From assembly GCF_024170405.1 (NCBI RefSeq), contig NZ_JALJYC010000008.1, positions 26,893 through 90,892 on the forward strand: a DNA stretch of 64,000 nucleotides, read 5' to 3'. Below are positions 33,291-41,170 of this stretch, one piece after another. Source of the DNA: Neisseria perflava (GTDB lineage: Bacteria > Pseudomonadota > Gammaproteobacteria > Burkholderiales > Neisseriaceae). Below the pieces are notes generated by a model. The model made no database searches. It saw only the letters and a list, made by a program, of their open reading frames with translations, and had not been told where the DNA came from. Numbering within the stretch: the stretch's first letter is position 1; each line of letters begins with the position of its first letter. The translations under genes and the position numbers were made by a program.

Positions 33291-34619
33291 ATGAAAAAAG
33301 TTTTTATCCGTACCTTCGGCTGCCAGATGAATGAATACGACAGCGAAAAAATGCTGTCCGTTTTGGCCGAAGATCACGGCGGTATCGAGCAGGTCAACTC
33401 TGCCGAAGAAGCTGACATTATCTTGTTCAACACCTGCTCCGTGCGTGAAAAAGCGCAGGAAAAAGTGTTTTCCGACCTCGGCCGCGTGCGCCCCTTGAAA
33501 GAGAAAAATCCCGACCTGATTATCGGCGTGGCCGGCTGCGTGGCCTCGCAAGAGGGCGAGGCGATTATCAAACGCGCGCCGTATGTGGACGTGGTGTTCG
33601 GCCCGCAAACGCTGCATCGCCTACCGAAAATGATTGTGGATAAAGAAACCACCGGCCATTCTCAAGTCGATATTTCCTTCCCCGAAATCGAGAAATTCGA
33701 CCATCTGCCGCCCGCCCGCGTCGAAGGCGGCAGCGCGTTTGTGTCGATTATGGAAGGCTGTTCCAAATATTGCTCGTTCTGCGTCGTGCCTTATACCCGT
33801 GGCGAAGAATTTTCCCGCCCCTTGAGCGACGTGTTGACCGAAATCGCGGGCTTGGCGCAGCAGGGCGTGAAGGAAATCAATCTGTTGGGTCAAAACGTGA
33901 ATGCCTATCGCGGCGAGATGGACGACGGCGAAATCTGCGATTTTGCGACCCTCTTGCGCATTGTGCACGAAATCCCGGGTATCGAGCGCATGCGCTTTAC
34001 CACCAGCCATCCGCGCGAATTTTCCGACGCGATTATCGAGTGTTACCGCGATTTGCCTAAGCTGGTGTCGCATTTGCACCTGCCGATTCAAAGCGGTTCC
34101 GACCGCGTGTTGAGCGCGATGAAACGCGGCTACACCGCGCTGGAATACAAATCCATCATCCGCAAACTGCGTGTCATCCGCCCCGATTTGTGCCTGAGCA
34201 GCGACTTTATCGTCGGCTTCCCCGGCGAAACCGAACGCGAATTCGAGCAGACTTTGAAACTGGTGAAAGACATCGCTTTCGATTTGAGCTTTGTGTTTAT
34301 TTACAGCCCGCGCCCGGGCACGCCTGCCGCCAACCTGCACGACGACACGCCGCAAGCGGAAAAAGTGCGCCGTTTGGAAGCGTTGAACGAAGTCATCGAA
34401 GCCGAAACCCGCCGTATCAATGAATCTATGGTCGGCACGGTGCAACGCTGTTTGGTGGAAGGCATTTCCAAAAAAGACCCCGACCAATTACAGGCGCGTA
34501 CCGCCAACAACCGCGTGGTCAACTTTACCGGCCCGCTGGAGTTGATTAACCAAATGGTCGAGCTGGAAATCACCGAGGCTTATACCTTCTCGCTGCGCGG
34601 GAAATTGGTGGAAGCGTAA
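33291..34619 (+). CDS. miaB: tRNA-2-methylthio-N6-dimethylallyladenosine synthase MiaB
   Basis: A 442-aa radical SAM methylthiotransferase modifying A37 of tRNAs that read UNN codons. The N-terminal UPF0004 domain (TFGCQMNEYDS, NTCSVREKAQEK, VAGCVASQEG) supplies three Cys for one cluster. The radical SAM motif CSKYCSFC lies at about residue 157, and a C-terminal TRAM domain (GTVQRCLVEGISKKDP to the end) binds RNA. Length and motif order are standard. Confidence 0.97.
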   Translation: MKKVFIRTFGCQMNEYDSEKMLSVLAEDHGGIEQVNSAEEADIILFNTCSVREKAQEKVFSDLGRVRPLKEKNPDLIIGVAGCVASQEGEAIIKRAPYVDVVFGPQTLHRLPKMIVDKETTGHSQVDISFPEIEKFDHLPPARVEGGSAFVSIMEGCSKYCSFCVVPYTRGEEFSRPLSDVLTEIAGLAQQGVKEINLLGQNVNAYRGEMDDGEICDFATLLRIVHEIPGIERMRFTTSHPREFSDAIIECYRDLPKLVSHLHLPIQSGSDRVLSAMKRGYTALEYKSIIRKLRVIRPDLCLSSDFIVGFPGETEREFEQTLKLVKDIAFDLSFVFIYSPRPGTPAANLHDDTPQAEKVRRLEALNEVIEAETRRINESMVGTVQRCLVEGISKKDPDQLQARTANNRVVNFTGPLELINQMVELEITEAYTFSLRGKLVEA

Positions 34620-34635
34620 AGTTCTTTGCATGACC

Positions 34636-34671
34636 ATGCCGTCTGAAAACCATTTTCAGACGGCATTTTTG
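34636..34671 (+). terminator. DUS-pair hairpin terminator of miaB
   Basis: ATGCCGTCTGAAAA and TTTTCAGACGGCAT flank a 4-nt loop, then TTTTT; AT-type DUS. Confidence 0.8.
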
Positions 34672-34771
34672 CATGAATAAAGCGTATGGCGTGGATACGG
34701 GCAGGTAAATCCGATGGCAGATATTGCTTAAAAAATGTACAATAGCAGCCCTTTCTTCAAACGGATTTTCC

Positions 34772-35770
34772 ATGCACATCGGCGCTTATGCAATCGACAC
34801 ACCCATCGCCCTCGCGCCGATGGCGGGTATTACCGACAAACCCTTCCGCCGTTTGTGCCGCGCGTTCGGCGTGGGGTGGGCGGTGGGCGAAATGCTGACC
34901 AGCGACCCGTCGCTGCGCCACACCAAAAAATCCTTGTTCCGCAGCGATTTTTCCGATGAGGGTGGCATTATTGCGGTGCAGATTTTGGGCAATGATCCGG
35001 CGGTGATGGCGGAAGCGGCGCGCTATAACGTGTCGCTGGGGGCGCAGGTCATCGACATCAATATGGGCTGTCCGGCAAAAAAAGTGTGTAATGTTGCGGC
35101 GGGCAGCGCCTTAATGCAGAACGAAAAACTGGTGGCGGAAATCCTGACGGCAGTGGTGGGCGCGGTGGATGTGCCCGTGACCCTGAAAACCCGTTTGGGC
35201 TGGGCGGACGAACACAAAAACCTGCCGGCCATCGCCCGAATCGCCGAAGACGCGGGCATTGCCGCGCTCGCCATCCACGGGCGCACGCGCACGCAGATGT
35301 ATAAAGGCGAGGCGGAATATGATTTGATTGCCGAGGTCAAAGGCCGTCTGAAGATTCCCGTGTGGGTCAACGGCGACATTACTTCGCCGCAAAAAGCCGC
35401 AGCGGTGCAGGCGCAAACCGGCGCCGACGGCGTGATGGTCGGGCGCGGTGCGCAGGGACAGCCGTGGCTGTTCCGCGATTTGAAATATTATCGGGAACGG
35501 GGCGAACTGCCGCGGCCTTTGCCTTTGGCCGAATGCGGGGCAACCGTGTTGGCGCATATCCGCGCCATGCATGAGTTTTACGGCGACATTGCCGGTATGC
35601 GCATTGCGCGCAAACACATCGGCTGGTATCTCGACCCGCTGCCACACGGCGAAAGCACGCGGCGAGAAATCAATCAATTAAACGACGCAGAGGCGCAATA
35701 TGACGCAGTAGCGGCATTTTTGGACAAGCTGCCGCAATATACCGATACTTGGGCGTGCAGTTACCGCTAG
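34772..35770 (+). CDS. dusB: tRNA-dihydrouridine synthase DusB
   Basis: A 332-aa flavoenzyme of the DusB branch (U17). Seen are LAPMAGITDKPFRRLCRAFG, VQILGNDP, the catalytic Cys (about residue 100) in INMGCPAKKVCNVAAGSALM, and IHGRTRTQMYKGEAEYD. ATG 34772 begins the conserved MHIGAYAIDTPIALAPM; an upstream in-frame TTG adds unconserved residues. In many proteobacteria dusB is directly followed by fis. Here fis follows 774 bp later, with a double-hairpin repeat and a frameshifted LysE gene between them. Confidence 0.95.
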   Translation: MHIGAYAIDTPIALAPMAGITDKPFRRLCRAFGVGWAVGEMLTSDPSLRHTKKSLFRSDFSDEGGIIAVQILGNDPAVMAEAARYNVSLGAQVIDINMGCPAKKVCNVAAGSALMQNEKLVAEILTAVVGAVDVPVTLKTRLGWADEHKNLPAIARIAEDAGIAALAIHGRTRTQMYKGEAEYDLIAEVKGRLKIPVWVNGDITSPQKAAAVQAQTGADGVMVGRGAQGQPWLFRDLKYYRERGELPRPLPLAECGATVLAHIRAMHEFYGDIAGMRIARKHIGWYLDPLPHGESTRREINQLNDAEAQYDAVAAFLDKLPQYTDTWACSYR

Positions 35771-35780
35771 ATGAGGTCGT

Positions 35781-35848
35781 GCAGAGTGGGTTTTAACCTA
35801 CCATAACACGGTATATTGCGGATGAACGGTGGGTTCACCCCACCCTGC
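35781..35848. repeat. Double-hairpin intergenic repeat, copy E
   Basis: A more diverged unit from GCAGAGTGGG to CCCACCCTGC with internal hairpins GTGGGTTTTAACCTAC and GGTGGGTTCACCCCACC, starting 10 nt after the dusB stop. Confidence 0.55.
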
Positions 35849-35875
35849 GTCCATTACCCAAAAAAAGGAAACCCT

Positions 35876-36506
35876 ATGGACTTCTGGCACGGTTTTTGGA
35901 TTATCACTGGCGTACATATTTTGGCCTGCATGTCGCCGGGGCCGGATTTTGTGCTGGTGTCACAACAGGCGCTGAGCCGGGGGCGGGCGACCGGCGTGTT
36001 GACCGCATTGGGTATCGCGCTCGGTTTCGGCGTACACATTACTTACTCTGTGTTCGGCTTGGTGAAAATTGTGGCGCAATCCGAGCCTTTGCTTATCGGT
36101 ATTAAAATCATCGGCGGCCTGTATCTGCTGTATATCGGCTATAAAGGGCTGCGGGCGAAAGCGGCGGGGGAGACGGTGGACATCCGCGTCGAAAAAGCCG
36201 CCCGTGAACCGGCTTGGCAGGCGGTATGGCGCGGTTTTTTGTGTAATGTGCTCAATCCGAAAGCGGTGGTGTATATGCTGTCGCTGTTTACCGTGGTGAT
36301 GTCGCCCGCCACACCGATGTGGCAGATGGCGGCTTACGGCGTGTGGATGGCGTTTATGCTGTTTGCGTGGTTTGCGCTGGTGGCACTGATGTTGTCGATT
36401 CCCGCCGTCAACCAACCGCCGTTTCCAGCGTTTCAGCCATTGGATAGACCGCGTGTGCGGCGGGGCGTTGGCGCTGCTTGGCGTGAAAGTGATGAGCGGC
36501 AGTTAG
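35876..36506 (+). pseudogene. LysE/RhtB family exporter, frameshifted near its 3' end
   Basis: An amino-acid efflux protein of the LysE/RhtB family, starting MDFWHGFWIITGVHILACMSPGPDF behind AAAAAAGGAAACC, with GGLYLLYIGYKGLRAK and FLCNVLNPKAVVYMLSLF. About 178 residues are intact. At 36409-36416 the tetramer CAAC is present twice; removing one copy gives AVNRRFQRFSHWIDRVCGG ending VKVMSGS at the TAG of 36504-36506, the normal family C-terminus with the last membrane helix. As it stands the frame instead runs on to 36547 with a hydrophilic tail overlapping the fis start. The gene has therefore probably lost function, or switches by slippage of this short tract. Confidence 0.8.
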
Positions 36507-36543
36507 GCCGTCTGAAAATAGATTCAATAATTAGGAAAACGAC

Positions 36544-36792
36544 ATGAAAAACCATGATATTCCCGATATTGCGCAATGCGTCGAATATAACATCAAACGA
36601 TATTTCAAAGACTTGGATGGCGAGCAGCCGTGCGCGGTATATGATATGGTCTTAAACCAAGTGGAAAAGCCGTTGCTCGAATGCGTGATGGCGGAATGCG
36701 GCGGCAACCAGTCGAAAGCAGCAGCGATATTGGGGTTGAACCGCAATACGTTGCGTAAAAAGCTGTTGCAACATGGTTTGCTGGAAGGCTGA
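36544..36792 (+). CDS. fis: DNA-binding protein Fis
   Basis: An 82-aa nucleoid and regulatory protein. The C-terminal helix-turn-helix is clear: VEKPLLECVMAECGGNQSKAAAILGLNRNTLRKKLLQHGLL. The N-terminal region is short and diverged, as in beta-proteobacterial Fis. The ATG follows AGGAAAACGAC and overlaps the end of the frameshifted LysE reading frame. Fis bends DNA and regulates rRNA and recombination sites. A perfect 51-nt palindrome terminates it. Confidence 0.93.
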   Translation: MKNHDIPDIAQCVEYNIKRYFKDLDGEQPCAVYDMVLNQVEKPLLECVMAECGGNQSKAAAILGLNRNTLRKKLLQHGLLEG

Positions 36793-36797
36793 TGAAT

Positions 36798-36848
36798 ATG
36801 CGGACATAAAAAATACGGCACTAAGTGCCGTATTTTTTATGTCCGCAT
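36798..36848. terminator. Perfect 25-bp palindromic terminator of fis
   Basis: ATGCGGACATAAAAAATACG... is mirrored exactly by its complement ending TTTTTTATGTCCGCAT around a single-base centre (25+1+25). The T6 run sits within the right arm. It contains no DUS. Confidence 0.8.
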
Positions 36849-37026
36849 AGGGGAAGTTGGATAGAGAGGTAGGTTAAGGTATTCATATTTCGTAAAAAAT
36901 AAAGCGATTCATTACCGATTATATGGATTTTTTGTCCGTCTGTTGATTACGGCAGTATCTATTGGAAAAATATATTATGATGAAAATAATATTATAAGGT
37001 AATATTTTGCAGCCGTATCGATTTAG

Positions 37027-37062
37027 AGTCATGGCTTAGGTCTAAGCATGACTTTGTTTTCA
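37027..37062 (+). terminator. Orphan terminator-like hairpin
   Basis: AGTCATGGCTTAG and CTAAGCATGACT form a 12-bp stem with one bulged G, followed by TTTGTTTTC and a DUS. The 314-bp gap 36793-37106 before it has no gene; it is AT-rich with several TATTAT-like hexamers but no confident promoter. Confidence 0.45.
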
Positions 37063-37106
37063 GACGGCCTAGCGACAAAATTCAATAAAAAATAAAGGGA
37101 TGATTC

Positions 37107-37748
37107 ATGATGCAAAACAAACCGAAGCTGGCCATTATTGGCGCGGGCGGGCATGGCAAGGTGGTGGCGGAGACGGCGGCTTTGATGGGCTGCTGGCAGG
37201 AAATCGTTTTTTTAGACGATAGGGCGGGTACGCTGCGGGAAGTGGTCGGTTTTCCGGTTGTGGCCGGATGGGATGCCTTGGGCGACACCGTTTTGGCGGA
37301 TGAATACGATATTGCAGTGGCCATCGGCAATAATGCCGCCCGCGAACACATTACCGATCAGGTTGCGGCCTTGGGTTTTGCCTTGCCCGCCATTATCCAC
37401 CCCAGCGCCATCATCAGCCGCAGTGCGAAAATCGGTGCAGGCTGCATGATATTGGCAGCGGCCGTGATTCAGGCGGATGTTTATATCGGCAGGGGGTGTA
37501 TTGTGAATACCGCCGCTGCCGTGGATCACGATTGTTTATTGGAAGACTTTTCGCACATCTGCCCGGGCGTGCGCTTGGCGGGCAATACTTTGGTCGGGCA
37601 ATTGAGTTGGGTCGGTATCGGCGCTTGTACGCGGCAGAATCTGCGTATTGGCCGCGAGGTGGTTGTGGGCGCAGGGTCGGTGGTGGTCAGAGACATTGCA
37701 GACGGCGTGAAAGTGGCGGGTGTACCGGCCAAGCCTTTATTGCGTTAG
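37107..37748 (+). CDS. NeuD/PglD-like acyltransferase (left-handed beta-helix)
   Basis: A 213-aa protein of the sialic-acid O-acetyltransferase NeuD / PglD family. The N-terminal Rossmann-like part has LAIIGAGGHGKVVAETAALMG and FLDD. The C-terminal hexapeptide repeats (SAIISRSAKIGAGCMILAAAVIQADVYIGRGCIVNTAAAVDHDC, then VRLAGNTLVGQLSWVGIGACTRQNL) form the parallel beta-helix with the catalytic His in VDHD. It would acylate an amino- or nonulosonate sugar. No sugar-biosynthesis genes adjoin it; a PglL-like ligase lies at 60 kb, so a link to protein glycosylation is possible but unproven. The start is one of two adjacent ATGs. Confidence 0.85.
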   Translation: MMQNKPKLAIIGAGGHGKVVAETAALMGCWQEIVFLDDRAGTLREVVGFPVVAGWDALGDTVLADEYDIAVAIGNNAAREHITDQVAALGFALPAIIHPSAIISRSAKIGAGCMILAAAVIQADVYIGRGCIVNTAAAVDHDCLLEDFSHICPGVRLAGNTLVGQLSWVGIGACTRQNLRIGREVVVGAGSVVVRDIADGVKVAGVPAKPLLR

Positions 37749-37813
37749 AATGACGTATCTATTTTTCAAACAGACGGCAAGGCCGTCTGAAATTATTTTG
37801 ACTTGGCTGTTTT

Positions 37814-38685
37814 ATGCTCTATCAAATCCTTGCCCTGATTATTTGGAGCAGCTCCTTCGTCGCCGCCAAATACGCTTCACCATGATGGATGCCGCCTTGA
37901 TGGTGCAGGCGCGGCTGCTGATTGCCGCCTTGCTGGTGCTGCCTTTCTGCCGCCGTTATCTGGGTAAAATTCCCAAAGATAAATGGAAACCGCTGCTGTG
38001 GCTGGCCTTTTTGAATTATGTGGCGGTATTGATGTTGCAGTTTGTCGGCGTGCGTTACACTTCCGCCGCCAGCGGCATTACCATTATCGGCCTAGAGCCG
38101 CTGATGATGGTGTTTGTCGGCCATTTCTTTTTTCACGACAAAGCCAAATGGTATCACTGGCTGTGCGGTGCGGCGGCGTTTGCGGGTGTGGCGCTGCTGA
38201 TTGCGGGCGGCGGCGAAGAGGGTGGCGAGATTGACTTGTTCGGCTGCCTGCTGGTGTTGGCAGGCGGTTTGGTGTTTTGCGCCGCCATGCGCCCGACGCA
38301 ACGGCTGATTGCCGATATTGGCGCGGCGGCTTATACCTCGGTTTCGCTGGCGGCGGCAGCAGTGTTGTGCCTGCCGTTTTCTTTATTGCTGGCCGACAGC
38401 TACCGGATTGAATGGAATGTACCGGGTACGGCGGCGGTGTTGTATCTCGGTATTGCATGCAGTTGGTTGGCCTACCGCTCGTGGAACAAGGGCATGAACC
38501 GCGTCAACGCTAATTTGTCGGGGCTCTTGACCTCGCTGGAACCGGTATTCGGCGTGTTGATGGCGGTGTTGCTGCTGGGCGAGCGGGTATCTTTATTGTC
38601 GGGCTTGGGCATTGTGCTGGTGATTGCCGCCACTTTTAGCGCAGGCGTATTGCCCAGATGGTTGGCGAGGGAAAAGGCCGTCTGA
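37814..38685 (+). pseudogene. EamA/DMT family transporter with N-terminal frameshift
   Basis: A ten-helix drug/metabolite-transporter family protein. ATG 37814 reads MLYQILALIIWSSSFVAAKYA, a typical EamA start, then meets TGA at about 37880. The remainder continues in another frame as TMMDAALMVQARLLIAALLVLPF through ASGITIIGLEPLMMVFVG to the end. One missing T in GCTTCACC (expected GCTTTCACC, near 37876) accounts for the break. Reinitiation at ATG 37882 would give 267 aa lacking the first helix. Either a real inactivation or a base-calling error. Confidence 0.75.
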
Positions 38686-38879
38686 AGGCGTGGGGCTTCA
38701 CGCTTTGAAACGGCATGTTTTTTTACGTTCGATAAGCCGAATTGTCAACATTTTCTACTGCGGAAAACCGCAAAATAGCGGATAATACCGCCTATCCATC
38801 ATCAAAATTTTTCCAACAGCGGCCGTGTGCATGATTTTTCAGACGGCCGCCGCGTTCATTTCATCAAAAAGGAACTTCA

Positions 38880-40460
38880 ATGGCAACCGTCAAACGTGCC
38901 CTAATCAGCCTGTCCGACAAAACCGGCGTGGTTGAATTTGCCCAAACCCTGACCAAATTGGGCGTAGAGATTTTGTCCACCGGCGGTACCGCCAAGCTGC
39001 TGGCCGAAGCGGGCGTGCCCGTGATTGAAGTGGCCGATTACACCGGCTTCCCCGAAATGCTCGACGGTCGCGTAAAAACGCTGCACCCGAAAATCCACGG
39101 CGGTATCCTTGGCCGCCGCGATTTGAAAGAACACGTTGCCAAAATGGAAGAATACCAAATCGGCAATATCGATTTGGTAGCGGTCAACTTGTATCCCTTC
39201 GCCGCCACCATCGCCAAACCCGGCTGCACGCTGGAAGATGCGGTTGAAAACATCGACATCGGCGGCCCGACCATGGTGCGTTCCGCCGCGAAAAACTGGA
39301 AACACGTCGCCATCGTCACCGATACCGCCGATTTCCCCGCCGTAGCCGCCGAGTTGGAAAGCAACAGCGGAGCCTTGAGCGACAAAACCCGTTTCAACCT
39401 CTCCCGCAAAGCCTTCAGCCACACCGCGCAATACGACGGCATGATTTCCAATTACCTGACCTCCTTGTCCGACGACAAATTGAGCGGCGAGCCGGAAGTG
39501 CACACTTTCCCGCAGCAAATCAACCAAAGCTGGCTGAAAGTGCAAGACATGCGCTACGGCGAAAACCCGCACCAGCAAGCCGCATTCTACCGCGACATCT
39601 ACCCCGCAGCGGGCAGCCTTGCCGCGTATAAACAGTTGCAGGGCAAAGAATTGTCTTACAACAACATCGCCGACTCCGACGCGGCTTGGGAAGCGGTCAA
39701 ATCCTTCGAGCAACCCGCCTGCGTGATTGTGAAACACGCGAACCCGTGCGGCGTGGGCGTGGCCGCCGATACCCTGACCGCTTACAAGCTGGCCTACGCC
39801 ACCGACACCACCAGCGCCTTCGGCGGCATTATCGCCTTCAACCGCGAAGTGGACGGCGCCACCGTGAAACAAATTACCGACAATCAATTTATGGAAGTGT
39901 TGATGGCGCCTTCATTTACTGCCGAAGCGCTGGAAATCGCCGCCACCAAGAAAAACGTGCGCGTATTGGAAGTGCCGCTGCAAGCCGGTGCCAACCGCTT
40001 TGAATTGAAACGCGTCGGCGGCGGTCTGCTGGTACAAACCCCCGACATCCACCAAATCCGCCGCGAAGATGTGAAAGTCGTCAGCAAACGCCAGCCAACC
40101 GAGCAGGAATGGCAGGACTTGCTGTTTGTATGGAAAGTCGCCAAATACGTGAAATCCAATGCGATTGTATTCGGTAAAGGCGGCCAAACCTATGGTATCG
40201 GCGCCGGCCAGATGAGCCGTGTAGATTCAACACGCATTGCTGCCCGCAAAGCGCAAGACGCCAATCTGGATTTAAACGGCGCCTGCGCTGCTTCCGACGC
40301 CTTCTTCCCGTTCCGCGACGGCGTGGACGTGATTGCCGAACAAGGCATTAAAGCCATTATCCACCCCGCCGGTTCCATGCGCGACCAAGAAGTGTTCGAC
40401 GCTGCCGACGAGCACGGCATTGCCATGGTGGTAACAGGGATTCGCCATTTCCGCCATTGA
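38880..40460 (+). CDS. purH: Bifunctional AICAR transformylase / IMP cyclohydrolase
   Basis: A 526-aa enzyme catalysing the last two steps of IMP synthesis. The N-terminal IMP cyclohydrolase (MGS-like) domain has ALISLSDKTGVVEFAQTL, STGGTAKLL and GRVKTLHPKIHGGILGRR. The C-terminal transformylase domain has DMRYGENPHQQAAFYRD, the Lys-His catalytic motif VIVKHANPCGVGVA and the end IAMVVTGIRHFRH. Start and length are standard, with AAAAAGGAACTTCA before the ATG. It is a single-gene unit closed by a DUS hairpin. Confidence 0.97.
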   Translation: MATVKRALISLSDKTGVVEFAQTLTKLGVEILSTGGTAKLLAEAGVPVIEVADYTGFPEMLDGRVKTLHPKIHGGILGRRDLKEHVAKMEEYQIGNIDLVAVNLYPFAATIAKPGCTLEDAVENIDIGGPTMVRSAAKNWKHVAIVTDTADFPAVAAELESNSGALSDKTRFNLSRKAFSHTAQYDGMISNYLTSLSDDKLSGEPEVHTFPQQINQSWLKVQDMRYGENPHQQAAFYRDIYPAAGSLAAYKQLQGKELSYNNIADSDAAWEAVKSFEQPACVIVKHANPCGVGVAADTLTAYKLAYATDTTSAFGGIIAFNREVDGATVKQITDNQFMEVLMAPSFTAEALEIAATKKNVRVLEVPLQAGANRFELKRVGGGLLVQTPDIHQIRREDVKVVSKRQPTEQEWQDLLFVWKVAKYVKSNAIVFGKGGQTYGIGAGQMSRVDSTRIAARKAQDANLDLNGACAASDAFFPFRDGVDVIAEQGIKAIIHPAGSMRDQEVFDAADEHGIAMVVTGIRHFRH

Positions 40461-40479
40461 TAGTGATGGGATAGGATAG

Positions 40480-40521
40480 AAAAGGCCGTCTGAAACAGGG
40501 ATTTGTTTCAGACGGCCTTTT
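40480..40521. terminator. DUS-pair hairpin terminator of purH
   Basis: AAAAGGCCGTCTGAAACA and TGTTTCAGACGGCCTTTT, shared with the convergent lipoprotein gene. Confidence 0.8.
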
Positions 40522-40530
40522 TAGCTTAGA

Positions 40531-41004
40531 TTAAGGATTAGGTTTACTGCAATTTCCGGTAGCGGCCATATTTAAAGTTTGTACGGCTGCTTTGCCTTCT
40601 GCTTCCGCCACTTGCTCCAAATTGGCGCCGCCAACGAATACGCCCATTTTAATGTATTGGCGCACAAAGTAATTCTTACCGGCTTCTGTATATAAATTCA
40701 AAGAATTGGCTGAAAATTCAGATTCAGTGGCAATCGTATGGCTTTTGCCGCCGTCAACTTCGGTATAGAAAAATACGCCGCGTGCGGTTTCGCCTAAGCA
40801 TTTGCCGTCAACCCAAACATCTTTTTTCAAGGCAGAACCTTTAATACTGTTGCTGCGATACACATACAAACCGGCTTTGCCTTCTGCGGGTGCGGCAAAA
40901 GTTTTGGCTTGACCGGCAGCCTCTTGCGGCGCATGGCTGACGCTGGCGCAACCGGTAACAGCTAAAAGTGCGGCGGCGGATAGGGTAGAGAAGAACAGTT
41001 TCAT
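40531..41004 (-). CDS. DUF2846-type lipoprotein
   Basis: A 157-aa lipoprotein. The signal peptide MKLFFSTLSAAALLAVTGCAS ends in a lipobox (VTG-C), and the mature part has the DUF2846 features GKAGLYVYRSNSIKGSALKKDVWVDGKCLGE, FFYTEVDGGKSHTIATESEF and a final Cys. Function unknown; membrane-anchored periplasmic location expected. ATG 41004 was chosen because it begins the signal peptide behind AAAGGAAATACT; the frame is open for 39 codons further upstream. Confidence 0.85.
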   Translation of the reverse strand: MKLFFSTLSAAALLAVTGCASVSHAPQEAAGQAKTFAAPAEGKAGLYVYRSNSIKGSALKKDVWVDGKCLGETARGVFFYTEVDGGKSHTIATESEFSANSLNLYTEAGKNYFVRQYIKMGVFVGGANLEQVAEAEGKAAVQTLNMAATGNCSKPNP

Positions 41005-41170
41005 AGTATTTCCTTTGTGGTTAGAAAAGACGGACGATACATCAGGCCGTCTGAAAAATAAGGCAAAATCAACCGATAATATTTTCGGCGCCAATAGTTG
41101 CGCCATTATCAAAAGCAGCAAAAACGGTCGTATTTACACTACCCGCTGCGCGGTAGGCTAGCGTAGAAGC

